From NCBI RefSeq assembly GCF_029277985.1, contig NZ_CP119546.1, positions 2,604,001-2,668,000 of the forward strand: DNA of 64,000 nucleotides. The letters are read 5' to 3'. Position 1 is the first letter of the stretch, and every line of letters starts with the position of its first letter. Of the stretch, positions 47,764-58,645 are shown in pieces. The position numbers and the translations under genes were made by a program. The notes under the pieces were generated by a model, which was not told the origin of the DNA, did not search any database, and was given only the letters and a program-made list of their open reading frames with translations. This DNA is from Providencia stuartii. Its GTDB lineage: Bacteria > Pseudomonadota > Gammaproteobacteria > Enterobacterales > Enterobacteriaceae.

Positions 47764-49341
47764 GTGAAACACCCCAGATTATCTGAATGGTATAAAAATA
47801 AGTTACAAGATAAGATTGTAAAAATAAAAAACTTACTTATCTATATTATCCCTCTTATCATACTTATTATTTCATCTAAATTAATGTTGAAGGGATCAGG
47901 CTACGCCCATCCAACCCTTAGAGATATTACTCTCGTTTGTGCTCTTTATATTATTCTCTATGCATCCAAGAAAGCCTATGTATGGATAGGAATACCAATT
48001 GCTATTCTGTATGCAATTTATACGCCCATTGGCTTAACATTTGATAAACCGACATATCAATATTTTGCATCGGTTATTGCAACCGATGCGATCGAAGGGA
48101 TTGAATTTTTTACACAGATTTCAATAGTAAATTATTTTTATGCCATATTAATTATTATTGGTATTTTAGCCTTTAAAAAATTATGCTCTAAGCTAAATAT
48201 TAATTACTATCGCAACAAAACATTAATGATTGTTTTAGTCATAATCGCCTTGATTAATCAATCTCCATTTGAATATTTCTATAACGTTTATGAATCTGCC
48301 ACCAAGGTGAAAGAAGAAATTATCACACTACGTGATTTTACTAAATCTAGTGAGTGGGGAAAATCGACATTAGATAATAACCAACATTATGATGATTATG
48401 TGTTAATCATTGGTGAAAGTGTGCGCCGTGATTATATGGGAATTTACGGATACCCGATAAACAATACGCCATTTTTGAATCGCGTGAATAGTACCATTAT
48501 TGATGGTTTAAACAGCGCAGATAACAACACCATTGGTTCATTGCGGTTAATGCTAACGTTATCGGATAAAGAAACAGTTAAACCAAATTACGGACTTAAT
48601 ATTGTTGGATTAGCTAAATCAGCGGGTTTTAAAACGTACTGGATATCTAATCAAGGTTATATTGGTCAACATGATACACCGATTACGTTTATCGCAAAAC
48701 ATGCCGATGTCAAAAGATTTAATAAACTTGGCGCATTTAATTCTAATGATGAGAGTGATTTTTCACTGATCCCTCTCTTTAAAAAAGAATTGACTAGCCC
48801 GACTCAAAAAAAACAAAAAAGGCTTTTTATTATACATCTCTATGGCTCTCACCCGAACCCATGTGGCAGAATTGAGGACTATGATAATCCGTTTACCACT
48901 AAAGATATTAAATATCACAATATCTCGTGTTATGTCGCTAGCATCAATAAAACAGATGAAGTGATTGAGGCAATTTACTCATTACTAGAAAAGCAATACA
49001 AACAAAAAGATCGTACATTCTCAGTGATTTATTTTGCTGACCATGGTCTTTCTCATCAAGACACAGAAGAACAAATAAAAATTATGCATGGAAAAACGAA
49101 ATATGCGTATCGCGTACCTTTAATTCAGCTTTCTTCAGATCAGGTATCGACACAATATATTATCGCGAAAAAGTCAGGCATGATGTTTATTAATGGATTA
49201 GCAAGTTGGCTTGGTATTTCTAACCCACATTTAAAGGAAAGCTATCATTTATTTACTCCAGAGAGCGATGAAGAAGATTTTGGCTTAAGTGAAAAACTCG
49301 AAGCTAGAATGGATGATGCGATTAATATTCAAGAAAAATAA
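47764..49341 (+). CDS. phosphoethanolamine transferase-like sulfatase-family membrane protein
   Basis: A 525-residue inner-membrane protein with hydrophobic helices in the first 170 residues and a periplasmic alkaline-phosphatase/sulfatase-fold domain, as in EptA, EptB, EptC and OpgE. Metal-site motifs are YVLIIGESVRRDYMGIYGYP (glutamate ligand) and YFADHGLS (Asp-His ligands). The nucleophile is expected to be the threonine of NNTIGSLRLMLTLS. It starts at GTG 47764 with AAAGG upstream. It resembles EptC/OpgE more than EptA, so the acceptor (lipid A, core heptose or glucan) is open. The gene is more AT-rich than its neighbours. Confidence 0.78.
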   Translation: MKHPRLSEWYKNKLQDKIVKIKNLLIYIIPLIILIISSKLMLKGSGYAHPTLRDITLVCALYIILYASKKAYVWIGIPIAILYAIYTPIGLTFDKPTYQYFASVIATDAIEGIEFFTQISIVNYFYAILIIIGILAFKKLCSKLNINYYRNKTLMIVLVIIALINQSPFEYFYNVYESATKVKEEIITLRDFTKSSEWGKSTLDNNQHYDDYVLIIGESVRRDYMGIYGYPINNTPFLNRVNSTIIDGLNSADNNTIGSLRLMLTLSDKETVKPNYGLNIVGLAKSAGFKTYWISNQGYIGQHDTPITFIAKHADVKRFNKLGAFNSNDESDFSLIPLFKKELTSPTQKKQKRLFIIHLYGSHPNPCGRIEDYDNPFTTKDIKYHNISCYVASINKTDEVIEAIYSLLEKQYKQKDRTFSVIYFADHGLSHQDTEEQIKIMHGKTKYAYRVPLIQLSSDQVSTQYIIAKKSGMMFINGLASWLGISNPHLKESYHLFTPESDEEDFGLSEKLEARMDDAINIQEK

Positions 49342-49346
49342 ATAAC

Positions 49347-49402
49347 GTTAACTGTTACTTAGCCTCCATCTATTTAGGTTCAATGGCTAAGTAACCGTTA
49401 AC
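49347..49402. repeat. long inverted repeat between convergent genes
   Basis: GTTAACTGTTACTTAGCC (49347-49364) is complementary to GGCTAAGTAACCGTTAAC (49385-49402) with a single mismatch; the loop is 20 nt. It lies between the transferase gene and convergent lplA and probably terminates both, although T-runs are poor. Confidence 0.7.
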
Positions 49403-49418
49403 GAAAGGTGAATTTTAT

Positions 49419-50435
49419 TTAGCTTAACTCGTGTATTAACCAACCTTCTAGGTCTGAAATTTGTTCAGCCAGTTCAGGCCACATCTGACGCATTTGTACA
49501 ATCAGTTTACGGACAGTGTCAGTTTGATAAACTTGTTCGCTCAACTGCTGACTAAGCCATTCTAACGGTGATGGTTCAAGACTATCCGTGAAAAATTGGC
49601 AACGTTTAATGACCCCTTTCTCGATATCAAAATGAAACTCAATACCTCCCCAAGGGAAACGAGTATCACTGTAGTGAGTAAAAGCGGGGGCTTGCCCAAA
49701 ATTCCACTCCCAACGACTTTGTTTCGCAAAAGTGTCACTAAAATTGGGTAAATCTGGCAGTTTTTCAGGGGAAATAAATTCAGCGTCAACAGTTTCGCCG
49801 TAATAATCGAAGAAACTTTGTATAATGCCTTCACACACCTTTTCATGGCTAATATCCGCGACCAATTCGCACAAATTAGCCACTCGTGAGCGAACCGAGG
49901 TGATCCCTTTCGCCTGTAATTTTTTGGGATCGGGATTGAGGTAATCAGCTAAACGGTTTAAATCTGAATTAATTAATAAAGTGCCATGATGAAAGCCTCT
50001 ATCTTTTGTTTCACGGTACGCTGAGCCGGAGATTTTACGCGGCCCATCAATCGTATTTAAGATTAAATCATTGCGTCCAGAAACTTCAGCGTCGATCCCC
50101 ACACGCATCAAACCATCAACAATAATTTTTGTCGATATACTTTTATCATATTCAGGTTTGCCCGCCATAAAGGTGAAACAGGTATTGCCTACATCCTGAA
50201 AAACAGCCCCTCCTCCACTACTACGGCGAGCTAAGCGGACATTATCTTCTTCCATACGACGCGTGTTACATTCTTTCCATGGGTTCTGCGCACGTCCAAT
50301 GACGACGGTATCCGCATTGCGCCATAAAAACATGACCCGCTGGTCTGCTGGCATTTGGCGAAAAATAGTCTCTTCTACAGCAAGGTTAAACCAAGGATCG
50401 AACGATTCAGATATCAATAAACGTAAGCTAGACAT
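49419..50435 (-). CDS. lplA: lipoate-protein ligase A
   Basis: LplA activates free lipoate with ATP and attaches it to lysines of 2-oxoacid dehydrogenases and GcvH. The 338-residue protein matches E. coli LplA in length. Motifs are [15 protein letters not shown], the [20 protein letters not shown] segment, and [23 protein letters not shown] with the conserved GSAxR-type loop. The C-terminal accessory domain is present. It lies downstream of nlpC on the same strand, 74 bp apart. Confidence 0.95.
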   Translation of the reverse strand: MSSLRLLISESFDPWFNLAVEETIFRQMPADQRVMFLWRNADTVVIGRAQNPWKECNTRRMEEDNVRLARRSSGGGAVFQDVGNTCFTFMAGKPEYDKSISTKIIVDGLMRVGIDAEVSGRNDLILNTIDGPRKISGSAYRETKDRGFHHGTLLINSDLNRLADYLNPDPKKLQAKGITSVRSRVANLCELVADISHEKVCEGIIQSFFDYYGETVDAEFISPEKLPDLPNFSDTFAKQSRWEWNFGQAPAFTHYSDTRFPWGGIEFHFDIEKGVIKRCQFFTDSLEPSPLEWLSQQLSEQVYQTDTVRKLIVQMRQMWPELAEQISDLEGWLIHELS

Positions 50436-50509
50436 AGTGCTACCTTAAAAGCAAAATTTGCTCTTAAGATAGCATAAATAAAGATAAAAATGAGGCAATG
50501 ACAGTGAAA

Positions 50510-50998
50510 TCAGATGCGGCGAGCTTGCCAAAACACTTTTCGCCAATAGACGTTATCCATTGAAGAACGGATGACACCTTTACTGGTTGAAGCGTGAATA
50601 AAGGTATTATCTGTATCATAAATCCCAACATGTAAGCCATTTTCACCTGAACCGGTTTTGAAAAAAACCAAATCACCTGGCATTAAATCTGATTTATCAA
50701 TACGGGTACCTAATCGGGTTTGATCTATCGTGGTACGAGGTAATTGAATGGCAAAACGATCATTAAAGGTTCGATAAACAAAACCAGAGCAATCAATACC
50801 GCTTTGACTCATCCCACCATAGTTATAAGGCGTGCCATACCACTGTTGTAATTGCTCCTTAAGTTGAGCAATTGTCATAATGGGATCCGATAATTGTGTT
50901 TTTAATGGCGGGGGCGGCGTCTTTTTTACCGATGTAGACGAACAGCCGATTAACACCAATGAAAACAATAATGGTAGATACTGCCATTTTATTATCAT
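50510..50998 (-). CDS. nlpC: NlpC/P60-family lipoprotein NlpC
   Basis: NlpC is a putative cell-wall cysteine peptidase anchored as a lipoprotein. The 162-residue protein has a signal peptide ending in the lipobox LIGC (Cys19). The NlpC/P60 domain carries the catalytic Cys in SGIDCSGFVYRTF and the histidines of GLHVGIYDTDNTFIHAST. It is nearly collinear with E. coli NlpC, including the C-terminal WQARRI. In E. coli it neighbours btuD; here the arn operon is placed between btuD and nlpC. Confidence 0.94.
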   Translation of the reverse strand: MIIKWQYLPLLFSLVLIGCSSTSVKKTPPPPLKTQLSDPIMTIAQLKEQLQQWYGTPYNYGGMSQSGIDCSGFVYRTFNDRFAIQLPRTTIDQTRLGTRIDKSDLMPGDLVFFKTGSGENGLHVGIYDTDNTFIHASTSKGVIRSSMDNVYWRKVFWQARRI

Positions 50999-51097
50999 GC
51001 TGCACCCTGTGAATAAATCAGTGACATGTTTAATTTATTATCATAGCCGCTGAAAGATGAAAAATAAATAATCAGAAGTTTAAACTACCTCATTCTA

Positions 51098-51496
51098 TTA
51101 TTGAGACTTTGCTTTCACAGGTCGACTAATCAACCAGACGCCCAGAATAATAAAAGCAATTCCCCCTGCTTTTAGCCATGTCGCAGGCTCATTATACCAA
51201 GGCAAAATAACGGCTAATAGATAAACAAAAACATAGCTTAAGCTAATCAATGGATAGGCTTTATTAAGTGGAATTGATTTTAATGCCAATAGCCAACACA
51301 GCATCGATAAGGCATAACAAACTAAACCAACGCATACAATACTCAGATTAACCACATTGGTGATTAACCATTCGAGTTGCAACCAATGCCAGCCTAAAGT
51401 AAATGAAGGCAATCCCACAACGCCAGCTTTTAAGCTTAATTGTGCAATCGTGACTAATAGTGCGCTACCTATTACCCAAAAATAGCCTTTATTCAT
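51098..51496 (-). CDS. arnF: undecaprenyl phosphate-aminoarabinose flippase subunit ArnF
   Basis: ArnF pairs with ArnE to move undecaprenyl-phosphate-L-Ara4N across the inner membrane. The ATG at 51496-51494 overlaps the arnE stop by 4 nt (ATGA) and gives 132 residues with four EamA-like helices. The frame remains open to 51550 inside arnE, but that extension has no homology. [19 protein letters not shown] is the family motif. It is the last gene of the arn operon. Confidence 0.93.
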   Translation of the reverse strand: MNKGYFWVIGSALLVTIAQLSLKAGVVGLPSFTLGWHWLQLEWLITNVVNLSIVCVGLVCYALSMLCWLLALKSIPLNKAYPLISLSYVFVYLLAVILPWYNEPATWLKAGGIAFIILGVWLISRPVKAKSQ

Positions 51497-51840
51497 CCAC
51501 TTATACTCATCAAGAAAATACCAAACATAATTGCCGCTACCCCTAACCAATGATTAAGACCTGTAGGTTCATGGTAAACAAATTGGCCAATTAAGGTAAC
51601 TAACACAAAATTAATACTGAGCATAGGGTAAGCAATACTGAGTGGCATGCTTTCCAGTAGTTTTAACCAAAACAACATACCTAACCCAAGCATCAATACT
51701 GCTAGCAGCAGCCAACGAATGGCCGCTGCTGTTTTATTATGTTTATCACCTTGCCAGCAGACAACGGCTTGTTTTTGTGCAATTTGCCCAAGACACGTTA
51801 GTACGCTGACGAAAAGCAATAGGAATAATTGTGCAATCAT
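51493..51840 (-). CDS. arnE: undecaprenyl phosphate-aminoarabinose flippase subunit ArnE
   Basis: A 115-residue, four-helix small multidrug resistance-like protein, partner of ArnF. The motif [21 protein letters not shown] parallels that of ArnF. Its start overlaps the arnT stop and its stop overlaps the arnF start, each by 4 nt, so arnT-arnE-arnF are translationally coupled. Confidence 0.94.
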   Translation of the reverse strand: MIAQLFLLLFVSVLTCLGQIAQKQAVVCWQGDKHNKTAAAIRWLLLAVLMLGLGMLFWLKLLESMPLSIAYPMLSINFVLVTLIGQFVYHEPTGLNHWLGVAAIMFGIFLMSISG

Positions 51841-53495
51841 TGTTTGTGATATACCACTATCGCAATACGCGAATTACTAATGACTTCATCAGGTTTAGGA
51901 ATGTCAGGTAATCCCTCTTTACGGCCGAGCAAGAAGACGACCGTGACTTGACCTTCTTGACGCGCTTTTGCTAGCCAAGCTGCAAATTGATCCGGTTTCA
52001 CCAAACGATGTTGACTGTCTGGATACTCTAGGCCGTAAGTCAATTCACCACTGCTATTATACAAGTAAATATTTGAGTTTTTAGTTTCCCAAGCCAGTCC
52101 AGCCGCAATACCAACGTTACTTGCCATTAAGTATTTGCTATCCATCAATAAATCATGATGCTTATGAATAAAACTTTGTGGCAATTTTGAATTAATGGTG
52201 TTGTTTGGCAGAGCACTACCGATACATAAGCTTACTGCGAGTGAACAAGATGCAGCCCATAACCAATACTTCGCATTTAACACGGTACATAGGTAACCAA
52301 TGATGCCCCAAATGGAAAAAGCAACGATACCAAGCACCATTTTCGACCACTCATCCGCTTCATACAAAGGACGCTTAATCACCGTTCCCGCCACAATAAT
52401 TGCGATCACTGCTAGAACACCAATTGCAACATTGATGATCCCATTGGCTTTTAAAGCTTTCATTTTACCGCTACGCACACAATCCACACCATATTTGGCC
52501 ATAAGTAATGCGAGCGGAGCCATAAATGGCAACATATACGTAGGAAGCTTACCGCGCGAGATACTGAAGAAAATAACTGGCACAATAAACCAACAAAACA
52601 AGAAAAACATATCTGGATTGGATTTACGCTCTTTCCAACCTTTAATTAGCGAGCCTGGTAGCAGACCAGCCCAAGGGATACTTCCTAACAGGATAATAGG
52701 AATGTAATACCAAAATGGGGCGATATGCTGAGCATCATCAGCGGTAAAACGCTTAATATGTTCTATCCAAAAGAAGTAATTCCAATAATCAGGCTCTTGC
52801 TTGGCGATAGATAGTGCCCAAGGTAAGCTAATGATTACTGCGGAAATAATCGCCAATGGCCCATACTTCACCATCTCTAAGAAGCGTTTTTGATAAAGGG
52901 TAATCGGTAACATCACAATCACAGGAATCGCTAATGCTAAGAAGCCTTTTGTCATAAAGGCCATCCCACACGCTAAACCAAGGCATATCCAAGCGCCTAG
53001 TTTTTCTTTTATCCCTCTCGCCTTCATCGCCCATAGGCAACAGTACATACTTGCCGCAATCCACAATGATAACATCGGGTCGAGTACACTGTATGTTCCT
53101 ACGGCAAATACGAGAAACATAGACACATAGATGAAGCTGGCAACATAAGCTACATGATTGTTACGCCACATCATTTTTGCCATGCGATAAATCAGTAGCG
53201 CACTGAGCAAGATGCAGAATACTGAACCAAAACGAACCGCAAAGTTAGTATCACCAAAGATCATTTGGCTGATATTGTTAATCCAATAGCCCGCAACAGG
53301 CTTTTCAAAATAGCGTATATCCAGCATATACGGCACGATCCAATCACCGCGTTGCAGCATTTCACGGCTAATTTCTGCGTATCGTGTTTCGTCTGGTTGC
53401 CAAAGTAAACGGCTATTTAACGGTAGCAAATAAGTTAAGATAAAAAAAAGAGCCAGCAGAGAGGCTCCTACTTTGCTCGCTCGGTTATTCAACAT
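51837..53495 (-). CDS. arnT: L-Ara4N transferase ArnT
   Basis: ArnT is the GT-C glycosyltransferase that transfers L-Ara4N from undecaprenyl phosphate to lipid A phosphates at the periplasmic face, lowering polymyxin binding. The ATG at 53495-53493 gives 552 residues; the open frame to 53555 lies within arnD. The catalytic first loop [19 protein letters not shown] and [13 protein letters not shown] are intact. About 12-13 membrane helices precede a periplasmic C-terminal domain. Confidence 0.96.
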   Translation of the reverse strand: MLNNRASKVGASLLALFFILTYLLPLNSRLLWQPDETRYAEISREMLQRGDWIVPYMLDIRYFEKPVAGYWINNISQMIFGDTNFAVRFGSVFCILLSALLIYRMAKMMWRNNHVAYVASFIYVSMFLVFAVGTYSVLDPMLSLWIAASMYCCLWAMKARGIKEKLGAWICLGLACGMAFMTKGFLALAIPVIVMLPITLYQKRFLEMVKYGPLAIISAVIISLPWALSIAKQEPDYWNYFFWIEHIKRFTADDAQHIAPFWYYIPIILLGSIPWAGLLPGSLIKGWKERKSNPDMFFLFCWFIVPVIFFSISRGKLPTYMLPFMAPLALLMAKYGVDCVRSGKMKALKANGIINVAIGVLAVIAIIVAGTVIKRPLYEADEWSKMVLGIVAFSIWGIIGYLCTVLNAKYWLWAASCSLAVSLCIGSALPNNTINSKLPQSFIHKHHDLLMDSKYLMASNVGIAAGLAWETKNSNIYLYNSSGELTYGLEYPDSQHRLVKPDQFAAWLAKARQEGQVTVVFLLGRKEGLPDIPKPDEVISNSRIAIVVYHKQ

Positions 53496-53502
53496 GCTTA
53501 TA

Positions 53503-54396
53503 CTATCCCTCTTCTTGGCAGCCAAGCCAGCCCTCACGCCCTGGGAATGGTGCACGAACCACTTTTCCTTTAGGCAGTGTGTTTATGTCTTCTGGCAGTA
53601 AATCACTCAATGTACAGAATTGGATTTCTTCTTGGGCAATTCGTTCCAATAATTGTGAAAATTGTTGTGATTTCGACATCCCTTCAACTTCGGTATGAAT
53701 GGTGTAAACAGGCACACCTAGATCATCTTTAATGGCCTGTAGGATAAAATCATTAAAATCCTCATCACTCACAACAGTCCCAACAACTTCATCATAAGTG
53801 GGTAATGTGACAGGAATTTGTACTGTACCTATTGAACCATCTTGTAAAACAGGTCGAAATGGGTATTTACCACGACAGTCACTGTTATAGTGAAACCCAA
53901 ATTTTTGTTTAACTTCCAAGACACGCTCATCACCTCGCCACCCTGCAACAGCCGAACAGGTCACTGGTTGCCCAATCGCTTGCTGCAATGCATCGACCCC
54001 CAATTTAACTTGCTCAGTCAATTGAGCATCGCTCCATTTGGCGACTTTAGCTTGCCAACCTTGATGATCCCAAGCATGTAATCCAACCTCATGGCCTTCA
54101 TCTAAGGTTTGTTTCATTAAATAGCCTAAATCTTTAGCTATTTTTTTGCCGGGCCACGCCGTACCCGCAAGTAAAATATCGAGTCCATATAAAGAAGCTG
54201 CATTCGACCTTAGCATTTTCCACAGGAATTTAGGACGCAAAAGGCGCCATAAATGGCGCCCCATATTATCGGGTCCTACACTGAAGAAAAAGCTGGCCTG
54301 AATATTATGCTGTTTAAGCACTTTGAGTAGCTGTGGTACACCTTCTAATGTGCCTCGATAGGTATCCACATCAATTCTCAAGCCAACTTTTTTCAT
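53503..54396 (-). CDS. arnD: 4-deoxy-4-formamido-L-arabinose-phosphoundecaprenol deformylase ArnD
   Basis: ArnD removes the formyl group from undecaprenyl-phosphate-L-Ara4FN, committing the sugar to lipid A modification. The 297-residue protein belongs to the NodB/polysaccharide-deacetylase family. [15 protein letters not shown] carries the catalytic aspartates and [13 protein letters not shown] the metal histidines. Its start abuts the end of arnA with a 1-nt overlap (TAATG). Confidence 0.95.
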   Translation of the reverse strand: MKKVGLRIDVDTYRGTLEGVPQLLKVLKQHNIQASFFFSVGPDNMGRHLWRLLRPKFLWKMLRSNAASLYGLDILLAGTAWPGKKIAKDLGYLMKQTLDEGHEVGLHAWDHQGWQAKVAKWSDAQLTEQVKLGVDALQQAIGQPVTCSAVAGWRGDERVLEVKQKFGFHYNSDCRGKYPFRPVLQDGSIGTVQIPVTLPTYDEVVGTVVSDEDFNDFILQAIKDDLGVPVYTIHTEVEGMSKSQQFSQLLERIAQEEIQFCTLSDLLPEDINTLPKGKVVRAPFPGREGWLGCQEEG

Positions 54397-56378
54397 TAGT
54401 TCTTACCTAATTCTTCCACTGCACCTTGCAAGAAGAAATCCAGCGTTTCTTCAATGGTATCTTTCATGTCAATGGTTGGCACCCACTCTAGCAGGCGACG
54501 CGCATTTTCAATACTTGGTTTACGATGCTCAACGTCTTGATAACCTTTACCATAGTAGCTGCTACTTTCAATTTCACGGAAGCCCGCAAACGGAGGGAAG
54601 TGGCCACGTAATGGGTGATTTTCAAAGCTTTCAAGCAACATTTCCGCTAACTGACGAATGCTCGCTTCGTTCGTTGGGTTACCGATATTGATAATCTGAC
54701 CGTCACATTTACCATCTTTGTTTTCAATGATACGGAACAGTGCTTCAATACCATCTTTAATATCAGTAAAGCAGCGTTTTTGTTCACCACCATCCACCAA
54801 CTTGATTGGCGAACCTTCAACTAAGTTCAAAATAAGTTGCGTGATAGCGCGTGAACTACCGATACGAGCCGAATTCAAGCTATCTAAACGTGGTCCCATC
54901 CAGTTAAATGGACGGAATAGTGTAAACTTCAAGCCTTCTTTCGCACCGTATGCCCAAATCACTCGGTCTAACAATTGTTTAGACACGGAATAGATCCAAC
55001 GTTGTTTGTTGATTGGGCCAACAATCAAGCGTGATTCGTCTTCATCAAACTCTTTATCATCACACATACCATAAACTTCAGAGGTCGATGGGAAGATAAT
55101 ACGCTTGTTATATTTCACACAGTAACGCACAACTTTCAGGTTTTCTTCAAAGTCTAATTCAAAGACACGCAGTGGGTTACGCGTGTATTCAATTGGCGTT
55201 GCAATGGCAACCAGCGGCAAAATGACATCACATTTTTTGATGTGATATTCGATCCATTCAGTATGAATGCTGACATCGCCTTCAATAAAGTGGAAACGTG
55301 GGTTACCAATGAAACGATCAATCGCCGATGAACTGATATCCATACCGTAAATATCATAATTATCATCTTGCAATAGACGCTCAGTTAAATGGTTACCGAT
55401 AAACCCGTTAACACCAAGAATCAGAACACGCTTACGACGCTTGATTTGAGCGGTTGGCTTTGGTCCTACACGAACATCGGTGACGATGCCCATTTCGTTC
55501 GCCAGACGGTTTCCTTGCATATATAAGCCGGAATCGCCTTGTCCGCTAACGACTTCAATCGCACCTTCACCACAAGCGATACGCAGAGGATCGCTTGAGA
55601 GTACCGTTCCCGCACGTTTACCTTGATTGTCATCTAATACACGGGCACGCCAAATAACCATTTTACGCTCACCTAAATAGGTGAATGCTCCTGGATATGG
55701 TTCAGTCACTGCACGAACTAAGCAATCAATCTCTTTTGCAGAACGATTCCAATCGATCAAACCATCTTGCGCAGTACGACGACCAAAATAGGTTGCTTGG
55801 CTCTCATCTTGAGCGATCGCTTTATAGCTGCCCGCTTCAATTAATGGTAATGTTTTGTCTAACAAAACTTCAGCAGCTTCACGAACTTTTGCATGTAAAG
55901 TCAATGCGGTATCTGTGTCAGTAATCGCGACTTTTTCTTGCGCAATAATGTCACCAGCATCCGCTTTCGCAACCATTTTATGTAACGTGACGCCAGTTTC
56001 TTTCTCACCGTTCAATAGCGCCCAGTTAATAGGTGCACGGCCACGGTATTTAGGTAATAAAGAACCATGTAGGTTAAATGCCCCCTTAGGAGCGAGAGCC
56101 AACAGTTCTTCACTCAACATATCACGATAATAGAATGAGAAAATCACATCTGGTTTTAATTCACGAATACGTTCAATCCACAGTGGATGGTTCACGTTTT
56201 CTGGCGCGTAAACAGGAAGTTCCATGTCTGCGCTGACACGCGCTACTGAAGAGAAAAAGTGGTTTTCGTTAGGATCATCAGTGTGAGTAAAGACTGCCTG
56301 AATGTCGAAACCTGCTTTTTTAAGCGCTTTCAGCCCTACACAGCCAATATCATGATAGGCAAAAACAATAGCTTTCAT
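54396..56378 (-). CDS. arnA: bifunctional UDP-Ara4N formyltransferase/UDP-glucuronate decarboxylase ArnA
   Basis: ArnA has two enzymes in 660 residues. The N-terminal domain (about 1-300) formylates UDP-L-Ara4N using 10-formyltetrahydrofolate, with [20 protein letters not shown] holding the active-site Asn and His. The C-terminal short-chain dehydrogenase domain (about 315-660) oxidises and decarboxylates UDP-glucuronate, starting with [14 protein letters not shown] and containing STSEVYGM and the YSVSK catalytic motif. Both halves are intact. Confidence 0.97.
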   Translation of the reverse strand: MKAIVFAYHDIGCVGLKALKKAGFDIQAVFTHTDDPNENHFFSSVARVSADMELPVYAPENVNHPLWIERIRELKPDVIFSFYYRDMLSEELLALAPKGAFNLHGSLLPKYRGRAPINWALLNGEKETGVTLHKMVAKADAGDIIAQEKVAITDTDTALTLHAKVREAAEVLLDKTLPLIEAGSYKAIAQDESQATYFGRRTAQDGLIDWNRSAKEIDCLVRAVTEPYPGAFTYLGERKMVIWRARVLDDNQGKRAGTVLSSDPLRIACGEGAIEVVSGQGDSGLYMQGNRLANEMGIVTDVRVGPKPTAQIKRRKRVLILGVNGFIGNHLTERLLQDDNYDIYGMDISSSAIDRFIGNPRFHFIEGDVSIHTEWIEYHIKKCDVILPLVAIATPIEYTRNPLRVFELDFEENLKVVRYCVKYNKRIIFPSTSEVYGMCDDKEFDEDESRLIVGPINKQRWIYSVSKQLLDRVIWAYGAKEGLKFTLFRPFNWMGPRLDSLNSARIGSSRAITQLILNLVEGSPIKLVDGGEQKRCFTDIKDGIEALFRIIENKDGKCDGQIINIGNPTNEASIRQLAEMLLESFENHPLRGHFPPFAGFREIESSSYYGKGYQDVEHRKPSIENARRLLEWVPTIDMKDTIEETLDFFLQGAVEELGKN

Positions 56379-57370
56379 TAGTTTTCTTCCTGATTTTTGT
56401 CAGTCTTATCACTAGCACCGACGACTTTTTGAATAAAATAACGGGGTCTCGCGCGCACATCATTATAAATTCTGCCGATATACTCACCTAGTAAGCCCAT
56501 CGCGACAAATTGTGCACCGATAAACATAAACAGTATGGCGAACAGTGTGAATACGCCGTCGGCAGCCCAAGTTGCACCGAAGAGTAGACGTAATACAATT
56601 AACAACACTGCTAGCAAGAAACCACCGACTGCAATAATACTACCAACGACACTTAACAAACGTAGAGGCGCCGTTGTTAAACAAGTCAGTAGGTCATACA
56701 TTAAATTAATCAGCTTCATAAAGCTGTATTTTGAATCACCAAACTCACGTTCAGCATGAGCGACATCAATTTCAATGGTTCTACGCGCAAACGTATTTGC
56801 TAAAATTGGAATAAATGTGCTTCTTTCATGGCATTGCAACATCGCATCAATAATGTGACGACGATAAGCGCGTAACATACAACCGTAATCGCCCATTGAG
56901 CGGCCAGTTGCTTTCGTGATCATCGCATTAATCATTTTAGATGCGGTTTTACGGAACCAAGAATCCTGACGATTTGCTCGGCGCGTACCAACTACATCAT
57001 AACCTTGAGCCGCAGTTTGGACTAAACGTGGGATCTCTTCTGGAGGGTTTTGCAAATCTGCATCCAGAGTGATAACTAAATCACCATCTGCCTGATTAAA
57101 ACCAGCCATAATTGCAGAGTGCTGCCCATAATTACGATTCAAAATAATCGCGATAACGTGGTTATCAGGATTTTCTGCCGCCTCAGTTAACATTTTAGCT
57201 GAACGGTCGCTACTGCCATCATCAACTAAAATTAACTCATAATCTTGCGTAAGTTGTTTACATGATTTAATTGTACGCTCAAGTAACTGAGGAAGACTTT
57301 GCTCTTCATTATAAACAGGGATTACAACAGAGACCTTTTTGATCTCTTCAAATTCATCTACAAATGACAC
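56378..57370 (-). CDS. arnC: undecaprenyl-phosphate L-Ara4FN transferase ArnC
   Basis: ArnC is a GT2 glycosyltransferase that places L-Ara4FN on undecaprenyl phosphate at the inner membrane. The 330-residue protein begins the GT-A domain with [20 protein letters not shown], and has [13 protein letters not shown] and [16 protein letters not shown]. Two C-terminal membrane helices follow (about residues 235-305). It overlaps its neighbours in the operon by single bases. Confidence 0.96.
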   Translation of the reverse strand: MSFVDEFEEIKKVSVVIPVYNEEQSLPQLLERTIKSCKQLTQDYELILVDDGSSDRSAKMLTEAAENPDNHVIAIILNRNYGQHSAIMAGFNQADGDLVITLDADLQNPPEEIPRLVQTAAQGYDVVGTRRANRQDSWFRKTASKMINAMITKATGRSMGDYGCMLRAYRRHIIDAMLQCHERSTFIPILANTFARRTIEIDVAHAEREFGDSKYSFMKLINLMYDLLTCLTTAPLRLLSVVGSIIAVGGFLLAVLLIVLRLLFGATWAADGVFTLFAILFMFIGAQFVAMGLLGEYIGRIYNDVRARPRYFIQKVVGASDKTDKNQEEN

Positions 57371-58515
57371 TATTTTGACTCCAAAAGGATTTCATTTATC
57401 GCTTTAACAACCCGGTCAACATCTGCATCAGACATATCAGGGAAGAGAGGCAGAGAACAAAGCGTCGCGGTGTTCCATTCTGACTCTACAAGTGAGAGTT
57501 GCGGATATTTCTCACGGTAATATTTCTGTGTATGTGCTGCACGGAAATGCAAACCTGTACCGATATCATACGCTTTCAATTTTTCCATAAAGCTATCTCT
57601 ATCAATACCACAGACATTTTTATCAACACGCACCATAAATAAGTGATTGGCGTGTAAATGCGGGTATTCAGGAACTGAAAGCATTTGCAATGGCGAATTT
57701 TTCAGCGCTTCACGGTAACGTGCCACCAATTGTGCGCGTCGTTGATTCATCTCTTCAACACGGGACAACTGAACAACAGCTATCGCAGCATGAATATCAG
57801 ATAAATTATATTTTAGACCGGGTTCAACCACTTCGGCTTGTGGTTTTCGTCCTTGCATTTGTCTATCAAAAGCGTCAACACCAAGTCCATGGAATTTCAA
57901 TGTACGAACACGTTGCGCCAGCTCGTCGTCATCAGTAACAACAAGACCACCTTCTGCACAGGTGACATTTTTAATGGCATGGAAAGAAAAAATGGCCGTG
58001 CCGTGTTGACCAACCCATTCCTCTTTATAACGGGTGCCGACCGCATGGGCAGCATCTTCAATTAATGGAACCCCCGCTTTTTGCGCAATAGCGCGTAAAG
58101 CGTCGAGATCACAAGGAGCACCTGCATAATGCACAGGAATTATCGCTTTCGTTTTCGCAGTGAGCGCTTTTTCTACCGCGTCAGGTTGCACCATTAGCGT
58201 ATCACGGTCGACATCGATCATAACCGGTGTCGCACCTAGTAACTCAATCATATTGAGGGTGGATACCCACGTTTGTGAAGGCGTGATAACTTCATCGCCG
58301 GGACCAATCCCCAATGCCATTAACACAACGTGCATACCCGCAGTGGCTGAAGCTAATGCTATGGCATGCTTGCAACCATAACGCTCACAAAAATCTTGCT
58401 CTAACTGGTGGTTCTGAGGACCCGTAGTGATCCACCCCGAACGCAGAACTTTCTCTACTGCCTTAACCTCTTCGTCACCGATTGCCGGTTTTGAAAACGG
58501 AAGGAAATTGCTCAT
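57370..58515 (-). CDS. arnB: UDP-4-amino-4-deoxy-L-arabinose aminotransferase ArnB
   Basis: ArnB is the PLP-dependent DegT-family aminotransferase that makes UDP-L-Ara4N from the 4-keto sugar and glutamate. The 381-residue protein has [29 protein letters not shown] and the PLP lysine in [17 protein letters not shown]. It is the first gene of arnBCADTEF. Its promoter contains a near-consensus PhoP box. PLP supplied by PdxH is its cofactor. Confidence 0.96.
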   Translation of the reverse strand: MSNFLPFSKPAIGDEEVKAVEKVLRSGWITTGPQNHQLEQDFCERYGCKHAIALASATAGMHVVLMALGIGPGDEVITPSQTWVSTLNMIELLGATPVMIDVDRDTLMVQPDAVEKALTAKTKAIIPVHYAGAPCDLDALRAIAQKAGVPLIEDAAHAVGTRYKEEWVGQHGTAIFSFHAIKNVTCAEGGLVVTDDDELAQRVRTLKFHGLGVDAFDRQMQGRKPQAEVVEPGLKYNLSDIHAAIAVVQLSRVEEMNQRRAQLVARYREALKNSPLQMLSVPEYPHLHANHLFMVRVDKNVCGIDRDSFMEKLKAYDIGTGLHFRAAHTQKYYREKYPQLSLVESEWNTATLCSLPLFPDMSDADVDRVVKAINEILLESK

Positions 58516-58551
58516 ATAGTTTGCAGCCTAATTTTTTTATTAAGAAGAGAG

Positions 58552-58586
58552 TATTCTAGTCAAAGTTACTTTAACCGAACATCAAC
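58552..58586 (-). promoter_or_regulatory. PhoP box and -10 element of arnB
   Basis: On the minus strand TGTTGA (58586-58581), 5 nt, GGTTAA (58575-58570) match the PhoP direct repeat with one mismatch per hexamer. Exactly 12 nt downstream is TAGAAT (58557-58552), a good -10 element. The geometry is the same as at slyB in this window. No separate PmrA box (CTTAA repeats) was seen. Confidence 0.78.
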
Positions 58587-58645
58587 ACCTGAAAACATTT
58601 ATTATTACATAAAGCATAACCAAACAGACGATTAAAACAATTTTT

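Noticed and set aside
55685..56130. Two overlapping plus-strand frames within arnA
   Set aside because: Antisense shadows of the formyltransferase domain of ArnA with no family features.
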